Shown here one piece after another: positions 6,039 through 12,161 of a stretch of DNA of 12,272 bases. Position 1 is the first letter of the stretch. Each line of letters opens with the position of its first letter. The notes under the pieces were generated by a model. The model ran no database searches. It saw only the letters and a program-made list of their open reading frames with translations, and was not told the origin of the DNA. A program made the position numbers and the translations under genes. Origin of the DNA: Ardenticatenaceae bacterium (GTDB taxonomy: Bacteria; Chloroflexota; Anaerolineae; Promineifilales; Promineifilaceae). Where the stretch lies: NCBI GenBank assembly GCA_020634415.1, contig JACKBT010000071.1, forward strand, positions 1 to 12,272. The letters are read 5' to 3'.

Positions 6039-6884
6039 ATGTCCAACCAACCCGTACTCCAACTCTACCCCTTACCGCCTCAAGAACGGCCGTTAACCAA
6101 CCTCTACCTCAACCACAACCTGCGCCAATATCCGGCCACAGCGGGACGAGCCTTCGTCTATGCCAACTTCATAGCCAGCTTAGACGGCCGTATCGCCATT
6201 CCCCACCCCACCAAACCCGGACTAACCGTACCCCAGCAGATCGCCAACGAGCGGGACTGGCGATTATTCCAAGAGTTAGCGGCACAGGCCGATGTGATTA
6301 TCAGCAGCGGCCGGTATTTGCGCGATTGGGCCGACGGGCGGGCACAAGAGATTCTAGAAGTAGACGATCCCCGCTTTGCCGACTTGCGCCAATGGCGGCG
6401 GCAGCAAGGCTTGCCCCCCCAACCCGACATCGCCATCATCAGCCGCAGTTTGGACTTTCCCATTCCACCCCTGCTAACGGCCGTTGGCCGCCGAGTCATC
6501 ATCTTCACCACCACCAACCCCAACCCCCAGCGCGTGCGCGAAATTGAAAGCCAGGCCGGACAAGTCATCGTAGCTGGCGCAACAAGCGTAGCTGGCAACC
6601 AGATGGTGCAACATTTAACCCAACTCGGCTACCAAACAATCTACTCCGCCGCCGGGCCGCAAATTTTGCACTTGCTGCTCACAGGCCGCGTATTAGATCG
6701 CCTGTATCTGACCCATGCCCACCGCCTTTTAGGCGGCCATCCCTATGCGTCCATTGTAGAAGGAACATTGTTGGAAACGGCCGTTAACCTCACCCCCCAC
6801 ACCATCTATCACGATCCACATGGGCTAGATGGCTCCGGCCAACTATTCACAGCCTATAACGTGCCATGGGAGATTGGAGACTAG
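6039..6884 (+). CDS. Stand-alone RibD-C / dihydrofolate-reductase-type reductase
   Basis: The 281-residue protein has the RibD C-terminal (DHFR-like) fold: YANFIASLDGRIA (about 41-53), the nucleotide-binding ADVIISSGRYLRDWADGR (about 87-104), and a C-terminal GPQILHLLLTGRVLDRLYLTHAHRLLGG segment (about 206-233) typical of pyrimidine reductases. The zinc-binding deaminase half of bifunctional RibD (HAE and PCxxC motifs) is absent. It could be an NADPH-dependent reductase of riboflavin synthesis or of another pterin/pyrimidine-like substrate; the exact substrate cannot be read. No other rib gene is nearby. The start ATG in ACACCATG has no Shine-Dalgarno sequence. The stop codon falls inside the hairpin shared with the convergent flavoprotein gene. 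Confidence 0.82.
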   Translation: MSNQPVLQLYPLPPQERPLTNLYLNHNLRQYPATAGRAFVYANFIASLDGRIAIPHPTKPGLTVPQQIANERDWRLFQELAAQADVIISSGRYLRDWADGRAQEILEVDDPRFADLRQWRRQQGLPPQPDIAIISRSLDFPIPPLLTAVGRRVIIFTTTNPNPQRVREIESQAGQVIVAGATSVAGNQMVQHLTQLGYQTIYSAAGPQILHLLLTGRVLDRLYLTHAHRLLGGHPYASIVEGTLLETAVNLTPHTIYHDPHGLDGSGQLFTAYNVPWEIGD

Positions 6885-6919
6885 AGATTGGAGACTGCCC
6901 AGTCTCTAGTCTCCAATCT
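6871..6919. terminator. Hairpin at the convergent RibD-like/flavoprotein junction
   Basis: A 17-bp perfect stem (6871-6887 with 6903-6919) fills the gap between two converging genes and includes the RibD-like stop codon. The unit AGATTGGAGACT is iterated, so alternative pairings exist, such as GGAGACT at 6890-6896 with 6901-6907 (one G-T pair). There is no T tract on either side. It is a likely bidirectional terminator or transcription barrier. Confidence 0.55.
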
Positions 6920-8158
6920 CTAATCACCAGTCAACCACTCCACCGCCCCCTGCCCCGCCACACGGCCGCTGGCAAAACAGGCCGTAAGCAAATATCCTCC
7001 CGTCGGCGCTTCCCAATCGAGCATCTCCCCCGCCACAAAAACACCAGGCAAATCGCGCAGCATGAGACGGCCGTTCACCGCCTCCCACAACACACCCCCC
7101 GCACTGCTAATAGCCTCCGCCAACGGGCGCGGCGCCAGCAGCGTAAGCGGCAAGGCTTTGGCCGCCGCCGCCACCCGCGCCGCATCGCCCATCGCCTCCG
7201 CGGCAAGGTATTCGCGCAGCAGACCCGCTTTCACACCATGAATACCCGCACGACGCAGGTGATTGGACAGCGACTGCGAACCGCGTGGCGCAGCCAGCTT
7301 GCGGCGCACCTGGGCCTCGCTTTGGTCAGGCAGAAGGTCGAGATGGATAACGGCCGTTCCCTCGCGGTAAATCTCCTCCCGCAGCCGCGCCGATGCCGCA
7401 TACACCAAACTACCCTCCACCCCATATTGCGTCACCACAAACTCACCACGCTGGGCAAATGGCTCATCTTGCCCATCAGCCAACGTCAGGCACACCGTCT
7501 TCACCGGCTCGCCCGCAAAGCGGCTGCGAAAATGTTCCGACCAGGCAACATGAAAGCCACAATTGCTGGGTTGGAAATCCGCCACCGGAATGCCGCGCTG
7601 CATGAGCAGCGGCATCCAGGCCCCATCCGACCCCATACGCGGCCAACTGCCGCCGCCCAGGGCCAGAATCACAGCATCGGCCGTTACCACCTTTTCACCA
7701 TCGGGCGCAGCCAAACGCAGCGCACCATTCTCCGCCCAACCCAACCAACGATGGCGCAAATGAAAAACAACACCAGCCATCTCCAACCGCCGCAGCCAGG
7801 CCCGCAGCAAAGGTGAGGCTTTCATGGTCGTGGGGAAGACGCGGCCCGACGAGCCAACAAAGGTCTCAAAGCCCAGTTCCTGCACCCAATGGCGCAAATC
7901 AGTGGGGGTGAATTGGCGCAAGATGGGTTCGAGAAACGGCCGTCTATCCCCATACCGACTCAAAAAATCCGCAAACGCCTCTGAATGGGTCAAATTCAAA
8001 CCGCCGCGCCCCGCCAGCAAAAACTTGCGCCCCAGCGAAGGCATGGCATCGAAAAGCTGCACCCCTATGCCTGCCTGGCTCAACACCTCCGCCGCCATCA
8101 ACCCCGCAGGCCCGCCGCCGATGACAACGGCCGTTTGTGTGGCAAAATCATGATTCAT
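6920..8158 (-). CDS. BaiN/YhiN-type (HI0933-like) FAD-dependent flavoprotein
   Basis: The 412-residue protein starts with a Rossmann FAD-binding motif (VVIGGGPAGLMAAEVL, 11-26) and the family signature GRKFLLAGRGGLNLTHSE (about 43-60). GLNLTH marks the HI0933/YhiN/BaiN group. A second dinucleotide segment (VILALGGGSWPRMGSDG) lies mid-protein. The C-terminal GVFVAGEMLDWEAPTGGYLLTACFASGRVAG closes over FAD. The PP_4765-type subfamily fits best, from memory. It is probably a soluble NAD(P)/FAD oxidoreductase of unknown substrate. No ribosome site precedes the ATG. Instead TATAAT lies 7 nt upstream on the minus strand (8166-8171), as for a leaderless transcript. It converges with the RibD-like gene and diverges from the pyroglutamyl peptidase gene. 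Confidence 0.88.
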   Translation of the reverse strand: MNHDFATQTAVVIGGGPAGLMAAEVLSQAGIGVQLFDAMPSLGRKFLLAGRGGLNLTHSEAFADFLSRYGDRRPFLEPILRQFTPTDLRHWVQELGFETFVGSSGRVFPTTMKASPLLRAWLRRLEMAGVVFHLRHRWLGWAENGALRLAAPDGEKVVTADAVILALGGGSWPRMGSDGAWMPLLMQRGIPVADFQPSNCGFHVAWSEHFRSRFAGEPVKTVCLTLADGQDEPFAQRGEFVVTQYGVEGSLVYAASARLREEIYREGTAVIHLDLLPDQSEAQVRRKLAAPRGSQSLSNHLRRAGIHGVKAGLLREYLAAEAMGDAARVAAAAKALPLTLLAPRPLAEAISSAGGVLWEAVNGRLMLRDLPGVFVAGEMLDWEAPTGGYLLTACFASGRVAGQGAVEWLTGD

Positions 8159-8165
8159 GGTGAGA

Positions 8166-8171
8166 ATTATA
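8166..8171 (-). promoter_or_regulatory. -10 box placed for a leaderless flavoprotein mRNA
   Basis: TATAAT (minus strand) is followed by TCTCACC and then the ATG, so transcription would begin at or next to the start codon. No convincing -35 box is seen. Confidence 0.4.
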
Positions 8172-8176
8172 GCAGG

Positions 8177-8356
8177 TGGGTGTATGGGTGTATTAGTGTA
8201 TTGGTGTAGTAGGCTATACTCAGTAGATCGAAGCAGATCACGAGTATTATGTTGTAGAGCGATTTTGCAAATCGCTCAGACGATTTACAAAATCGCTCTA
8301 CAAGGATTTCGATCTACTGATACTAATATACCAATATACCCATACACCAATTCACC
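8177..8356. repeat. Nested multi-stem palindrome of about 180 bp
   Basis: Four layers of inverted repeats are nested. The outermost pair is imperfect (GTGTATGGGTGTATTAGTGT-like at about 8178-8212 with 8320-8356). Inside are perfect arms of 12 bp (8221-8232 with 8308-8319), 16 bp (8252-8267 with 8288-8303) and 6 bp (8269-8274 with 8281-8286). The core iterates GAGCGATTTT, so other pairings such as 8257-8265 with 8269-8277 are possible. There is no coding frame of note. It fills the divergent spacer between the flavoprotein and peptidase genes. It could be a MITE or REP cluster. Confidence 0.7.
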
Positions 8357-8368
8357 ATGAGGTACACC

Positions 8369-8977
8369 ATGAAACTACTCTTAACCGGCTTTGAACCATT
8401 TGGCGGCAGCAGCATCAATCCCTCGGCGCAAATTGTGGCGCAGTTGGCACGTGTGGGAGTGGATGGGGTGGAATTGGCAACGGCCGTTCTCCCCGTAGAT
8501 CATCATCACGGCCCAGCTCAGCTTCTCCAGGCAGTGCAAACCCATAGGCCCGATGCCGTGTTGTGCTTGGGCCTGGCAGGTCACAGCCCGGCCATCGCCA
8601 TCGAGCGGGTCGCCGTCAACTTGCTCGATTTCCGCATTGCCGACAACAGTGGCCACCAATTTGTAGATGAACCCATTGTGCCTGATGGCCCAGCGGCCTA
8701 TTTCACGACGTTACCGCTTCGTGCCATGCACAAGGCGGCCCTGGCCGCAGATGTGCCAACGGAGCTATCCTTAAGCGCCGGTGCTTTTTTGTGCAATCAG
8801 GTAACGTATGAACTGCTGCACTATCTGGCAATACACGAACTGGACATTCCCGCGGGCTTTGTGCATGTGCCTTATTTGCCGGAACAGGTGGCAGGCAAGA
8901 AACCACTCTTGCCCTCCATGAGTTTGGTGACGATGTGTGTGGGGATAACGGCCGTTATCCAGGCAATTGTCTCGTAA
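8369..8977 (+). CDS. pcp: Pyroglutamyl-peptidase I
   Basis: This is a cysteine peptidase of family C15 that removes N-terminal pyroglutamate from peptides in the cytoplasm. Numbering from the start chosen here (about 202 residues, close to the usual 200-215), the family opening MKLLLTGFEPFGG is at 1-13. The catalytic triad residues are the Glu in AIERVAVN, the Cys in SAGAFLCN and the His in GFVHVPYLP. I chose the ATG at 8369 because GAGG lies 6 nt upstream (8359-8362) and the family usually starts with MKxLLTGF. An in-frame ATG at 8357 would add four residues (MRYT) but has no ribosome site. The gene converges with the gyrase-propeller gene. The 3' end contains a perfect 18-bp palindrome (8943-8960) built around ACGGCCGT. 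Confidence 0.92.
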   Translation: MKLLLTGFEPFGGSSINPSAQIVAQLARVGVDGVELATAVLPVDHHHGPAQLLQAVQTHRPDAVLCLGLAGHSPAIAIERVAVNLLDFRIADNSGHQFVDEPIVPDGPAAYFTTLPLRAMHKAALAADVPTELSLSAGAFLCNQVTYELLHYLAIHELDIPAGFVHVPYLPEQVAGKKPLLPSMSLVTMCVGITAVIQAIVS

Positions 8978-8985
8978 TCGGTTAT

Positions 8986-9002
8986 CGGTTATCGGATAAC
9001 CG
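8986..9002. terminator. Hairpin between pcp and the GyrA-propeller gene
   Basis: CGGTTATC and GATAACCG (8986-8993, 8995-9002) form a compact dyad in the 33-nt gap between convergent genes. The unit ATCGGTT is repeated just before it. There is no T tract, so it may be a weak bidirectional terminator. Confidence 0.4.
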
Positions 9003-9010
9003 TTCACAGA

Positions 9011-10018
9011 TCACTGCTTATGGCTCACCGTAACGGCCGTTACCACATCATTCCGCAGCGCCATACAGTTCACACCCTGCACCACACCCTCCTTCGGCGG
9101 CACTTCCTCGGCCATAAAGCGGATAATCTTACTCGTTTGCGAGATGGCCAAAATATCATCCTCGCCCGACACCGTAAACGCCCCTACCAAATCATCCGTT
9201 TTCATGGCAACCTTACCGCCCGAACCAGGCGCAGCGTTAGCTTTGAAACCAGACATCAGCCGGATGGTGCCTTTGCCGTCGTTGGTCATCATAAAAACAC
9301 CGCTGTCTTCAGAAACGGCCGTAATCGCCACCACCGCATCATCCACATCCACCCGCATCCCCAACGTCCCCTGCGAATGCACCTGCGTCTCCTTAAAACG
9401 AATCCCCTTCCCCAGCCGCGTCGCCATAAACAAATCCCCATCACCCGCAGTCCAGCAAGCATCCACCAGATACCCCCCCTCCTTCACATCATGGAAAACC
9501 ATGCCTGGGATGAGACTGCGCCCCAAATAATTACTGCGCACCCGGCGCACCCGCCCGCGCTGGCTGGCTAACACGGCATACGCGCCGCCATTCTCCGGCA
9601 GTGCCTTCACAATGCGCTCATGCGGCCGAAAAGGCAGATGGTTAGCCAGTGCTTGCCCCGGCCCCCGCACCGCTGCCTCAAACAGATCACCCACAGGCAG
9701 GCGGAAGGCCCGGCCAAAATTGCTGAACAAAACGATGGCCTCATTCTCGTCGGCCACAGCCAACACCGCCGGGGGATCAGATTCGGCCGTTTCCAAATCA
9801 AACACACCCATGCCGCCCCGCCGCTGACGGCCGTAAAAATGGCGCGGCGTGCGCTTAGCCTGCCCATCCTTGCTAATCGTAATCACATTCAGCGTCGTCG
9901 GCGGCTCCGACGGCTCTGGCTCACGCTGTTTGGGCTGCAGCTCTTCTAATTCAGCTTCCAACGCTTCAATATAAGCGACAATTTCTGGGGCAACATTGGT
10001 CAAATCGGGACGTTCCAT
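9011..10018 (-). CDS. Stand-alone DNA gyrase A C-terminal beta-propeller protein
   Basis: The 335-residue protein consists of a short acidic helix (about 8-28, EIVAYIEALEAELEEL), a Pro/Glu linker (29-41), and a series of GyrA C-terminal repeats. Examples are ITISKDGQAKRTPRHF, AIVLFSNFGRAFRLPV, YAVLASQRGRVRRVRSNY, LFMATRLGKGIRFKE, VFMMTNDGKGTIRL and ILAISQTSKIIRFMA, about six blades, as in the DNA-wrapping propeller. The GyrA box QRRGGMG (65-71) differs from the usual QRRGGKG at one position. The catalytic tyrosine and DNA-cleavage domain of GyrA are absent, so it cannot cleave DNA alone. It may bend or wrap DNA or assist gyrase. The start at 10018 is supported by GGAGG 7 nt upstream (10026-10030); an in-frame start at 10045 has no such support. 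A full gyrA presumably lies elsewhere. Confidence 0.88.
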   Translation of the reverse strand: MERPDLTNVAPEIVAYIEALEAELEELQPKQREPEPSEPPTTLNVITISKDGQAKRTPRHFYGRQRRGGMGVFDLETAESDPPAVLAVADENEAIVLFSNFGRAFRLPVGDLFEAAVRGPGQALANHLPFRPHERIVKALPENGGAYAVLASQRGRVRRVRSNYLGRSLIPGMVFHDVKEGGYLVDACWTAGDGDLFMATRLGKGIRFKETQVHSQGTLGMRVDVDDAVVAITAVSEDSGVFMMTNDGKGTIRLMSGFKANAAPGSGGKVAMKTDDLVGAFTVSGEDDILAISQTSKIIRFMAEEVPPKEGVVQGVNCMALRNDVVTAVTVSHKQ

Positions 10019-10044
10019 GCTTTTACCTCCACTGTTATGGGGCA

Positions 10045-10050
10045 ATTGTA
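10045..10050 (-). promoter_or_regulatory. Candidate -10 box of the GyrA-propeller gene
   Basis: TACAAT on the minus strand would start transcription near 10038, about 20 nt before the ATG. No clear -35 box is seen; three iterated GGGTAAT words (10055-10080) lie upstream. Confidence 0.3.
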
Positions 10051-10054
10051 GCAG

Positions 10055-10080
10055 GGTAATCGGGTAATTGGGTAATTAGA
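10055..10080. repeat. Three iterated GGGTAAT words
   Basis: GGGTAATC, GGGTAATT and GGGTAATT follow one another between the toxin pseudogene and the gyrase-propeller gene. This is a short degenerate tandem repeat of the type found in several spacers here. Confidence 0.5.
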
Positions 10081-10091
10081 CAAACCCTTAA

Positions 10092-10354
10092 CTAGGGAAA
10101 CTTACGATAAATATCTTTGCGATGTAAAAGCCTAACAAAAATCACTTGCTCCGATACAAGTTCAATACCGACTCGATAATCACCTAGTCGAAGGCGATAA
10201 TAAGTGTCGTACCCCTGCATCTTTTTCAGATTACGCACATCGTTCAAATGCTCGGCACGTTTCACTTCTTCAATGGCTGCTTGTACACGTTTCAACAAGT
10301 GCTTATCTTTGATGTTTCTCAAATCTCTGGCAAAACTGGCTTAAAATAGAACAT
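10092..10354 (-). pseudogene. RelE/ParE-family toxin, frameshifted near the start
   Basis: The long open part (to about 10340 on the minus strand) reads ASFARDLRNIKDKHLLKRV, continues with LKKMQGYDTYYRLRLGDYRVGIEL and ends in RLLHRKDIYRKFP, a clear RelE-type mRNA interferase. It has no ATG of its own and meets a stop (TAA, 10341-10343) just upstream. In the adjacent frame an ATG at 10352-10354, 6 nt after the antitoxin stop, gives MFYFKP. Adding one base near 10336-10339 would join the two as MFYFKPSFARDLRNI, the expected family start. So one base appears lost. A TTG start at 10322 could still yield a 76-residue form lacking the first beta strand, probably inactive. A sequencing error in a single read is the main alternative. 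Confidence 0.75.
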
Positions 10355-10360
10355 CCACAG

Positions 10361-10543
10361 CTACCCTTCCAAAATCGCCTGGATTTCTTCCTCAGAGATA
10401 AAATCACCTTGTCGCCCTTCACGAATAGCAGCCGCCAAACCAATCTCCTCAATGACTTCCATGAGTAGATCATGGAACAAGTCTTGCCTATCACTCAGCA
10501 ACTCAATCATGATTTCTTTGAGCAATTTTTTCGTATTGGCTTC
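10361..10543 (-). pseudogene. Antitoxin remnant, 5' end removed by the insertion sequence
   Basis: Sixty codons (EANTKKLLKEIMIELL to EEEIQAILEG) stop at 10361, just before the toxin. The pattern of LLKEIMIELLSDRQDLFHDLL, then EEIGLAAAIREG, then SEEEIQAILEG is that of small antitoxins coded directly before RelE toxins. The reading frame has no native start: it runs straight into the inverted repeat of the IS at 10544. An internal ATG (10508-10510) could give a 49-residue form but has only a weak ribosome site. On the far side of the IS (12022 onward) I find no matching 5' end, so the start was probably deleted as well as interrupted. Confidence 0.7.
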
Positions 10544-12021
10544 GTAATTATTCAGCAGGGACAGGAATGAAAACATCACCCTGAAAAACGCGAACCAAGA
10601 TGGGAAAAAGCTCGTAGCCCTGCTTGAGTAAAGTGGAGATGTAGCCACGAATGCGGCAGAAAAGAGCCGCGCCGCCTTGCGAGCGAAAACAATGGGAGAT
10701 TTTCTGCTGAACCTTGACCATTCGCAGGTCCCGTTCAGCCAGATTGTTGTCAAAAGGCACCTTAAAATCAAAGATAAAGCGCAAGATGTCCAGCTTATAA
10801 GTTAGCAAACGGTCAATTAAATTGCGCGTTTTAGTCTGTTTGGTGCGTCCTCGCTTAGTAGAAGGAGGCGGCTTAGGATGGAGCGCATGAGCACGAGCAA
10901 CAATGTCGTCATATAACTGTTCCAGCCGCATGAGGGTAGCTTCAGGTAAGACCGTCTCTCCTTCCGCTTGAGCCCGTTGCTTGAGCCGATGGCTGAGAAC
11001 CAACAATTGGCTAAGCCGCTTGGCCCAAGATTGTGTCTCCTCTCGCTCAAGCACTGCTTGTAAATCACGCAGCAAATGAGCATTACACAAAGCATGCTCA
11101 CACTCATAGCTCAGGTAAGCGTGGTAGAAGTCATGCACAGCCGTCCCTTTGAACTCCGGTAGGATAGTACCCTCTTGATGGGCACGTTGTCCTCGGGCCG
11201 GGTGGGAGTAGTAAAAGGTCCATTGTTCGGTCGAAGCCACATGCAGCCACCATGTTTTTGTCCCCACACGATGACCCGTTTCATCCACATGTATCACATC
11301 CGACTGGGTGATACTCGCCTGAATCTGGCTTTCCGCTTCGCCTAATAACTCATGTCCATCTTGCAGCATCCGGTGCAGTGTGCCAGTGCTGATTGTCAGT
11401 CGGTAGAGTGTGCTCAGCAGTTCTTGTGTCCGTTGGTATGGTAACAACTGATACACCATCAAGTAGGTGACCAGTGCTCTCAACTTGGCTCCATACTGAA
11501 CTTGCCCTTTCAGCTCACTGGGCAATGGCTCTTGATTGACTACCCCACAGCAGGGACAGGCTTTGGACACGGCTTGGTGCTCAGTGATGATGACTTTTGG
11601 CTCAGGTATGTCTATCACCTGCCGTCGTTGCACCACTTCTCCCGCCACTTCACTCAGCTGGAGACCACATCCCCGACATTGCTCCCTTTCATACCGTATC
11701 GTCTCCGTGGGGTTATCTGATAGGGTTAAGGTGTTGCCTTTGTGTCCTTCTTGTCCACCCGCTTGTTTCTTCTTTGCTTCTCTATTTGGCTTTGGTTTTG
11801 GCGGCCGTTTTTTCAGCCCATCACTTGAGGGCGGTTTATGGCTATTGCGGCTATCTTTGTTGAGTTGCTCTTCTAGCTTGCTGACTCGTTCTGTCAAGCT
11901 CAGAATGATCTCGACAATCGCTTCTGGATTGTCCCGACACAGTTCTAAAATGACCTCTCGAGTTAACATAACATCAAATTTATCTGATTTGTTTTTTCTC
12001 TGCAACCTGCTGAATAATTAC
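10544..12021 (-). mobile_element. IS66-family insertion sequence, ISBst12-like, 1478 bp
   Basis: The ends are perfect 16-bp inverted repeats: GTAATTATTCAGCAGG at 10544-10559 and its reverse complement at 12006-12021. One transposase gene fills the element and its stop codon overlaps the left repeat. No tnpA or tnpB accessory genes are present, as in the ISBst12 branch of the IS66 family. The flanking octamers are TTGGCTTC (10536-10543) and TTTACTTG (12022-12029), so the usual 8-bp target duplication is not intact. Confidence 0.88.
10548..11969 (-). CDS. IS66-family (ISBst12-like) transposase
   Basis: This full-length DDE transposase has about 473 residues from the start chosen here. In order it has an N-terminal coiled coil (LTERVSKLEEQLNKDSRNSHKPPSSD, the IS66 signature), a basic Lys/Pro-rich stretch, a zinc-binding domain (CRGCG and CPCCG), and the catalytic core with Asp in VIHVDETGHR, Asp in AVHDFYHAYL and Glu in FDNNLAERDLRMVK. 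A C-terminal IRGYISTLLKQG follows. No frameshift or stop is seen, so it may be active. I chose the ATG at 11969 (MLTREVILEL) because family members start this way. A TTG at 12005 would add 12 residues but abuts the inverted repeat. Ribosome sites are weak for both. Confidence 0.93.
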   Translation of the reverse strand: MLTREVILELCRDNPEAIVEIILSLTERVSKLEEQLNKDSRNSHKPPSSDGLKKRPPKPKPNREAKKKQAGGQEGHKGNTLTLSDNPTETIRYEREQCRGCGLQLSEVAGEVVQRRQVIDIPEPKVIITEHQAVSKACPCCGVVNQEPLPSELKGQVQYGAKLRALVTYLMVYQLLPYQRTQELLSTLYRLTISTGTLHRMLQDGHELLGEAESQIQASITQSDVIHVDETGHRVGTKTWWLHVASTEQWTFYYSHPARGQRAHQEGTILPEFKGTAVHDFYHAYLSYECEHALCNAHLLRDLQAVLEREETQSWAKRLSQLLVLSHRLKQRAQAEGETVLPEATLMRLEQLYDDIVARAHALHPKPPPSTKRGRTKQTKTRNLIDRLLTYKLDILRFIFDFKVPFDNNLAERDLRMVKVQQKISHCFRSQGGAALFCRIRGYISTLLKQGYELFPILVRVFQGDVFIPVPAE

Positions 12022-12161
12022 TTTACTTGTCGCTGTAAAGAATACGGCCGTTTGGTGGTTGGTGGAGGAGAGAGGGGAGAACGGCCGTATCAATCGTCAA
12101 TCGTCAATCGCAAATCGTAAATAGGAACAACGGCCGTTGGTTTTCTAACTTGCAGTCATGG
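12022..12161. other. Spacer rich in ACGGCCGT with a 7-bp tandem repeat
   Basis: No gene is seen. The spacer holds three exact ACGGCCGT sites (12044, 12081, 12130) and four copies of CAATCGT-like heptamers (12091-12118). It carries the sequence style of the rest of the chromosome, unlike the adjacent IS. Confidence 0.6.

Noticed and set aside
6866..7816. 316-codon plus-strand open frame opposite the flavoprotein gene
   Set aside because: Its composition (Arg, His, Pro, Gln-rich) is that of an antisense frame in GC-rich DNA; the minus-strand frame is an unmistakable BaiN/YhiN flavoprotein.
8357..8368. Upstream ATG as the start of pcp
   Set aside because: It has no ribosome site, and its own GAGG serves the ATG at 8369, which gives the usual MKLLLTGF family start.
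10019..10045. Longer start for the GyrA-propeller protein
   Set aside because: GGAGG at 10026-10030 is placed for the ATG at 10018; the extra nine residues would be encoded by the ribosome site itself.
10361..10771. 136-codon minus-strand frame as one gene
   Set aside because: Its first part is the transposase gene read in the wrong frame; only codons after the IS boundary at 10543 resemble an antitoxin.
12091..12118. CRISPR-like array of CAATCGT repeats
   Set aside because: The units are seven bases and contiguous, with no spacers; it is a simple tandem repeat.
11536..12120. 194-codon plus-strand frame opposite the transposase
   Set aside because: It is antisense to the conserved transposase N-terminus, crosses the IS end and has no recognisable domain.
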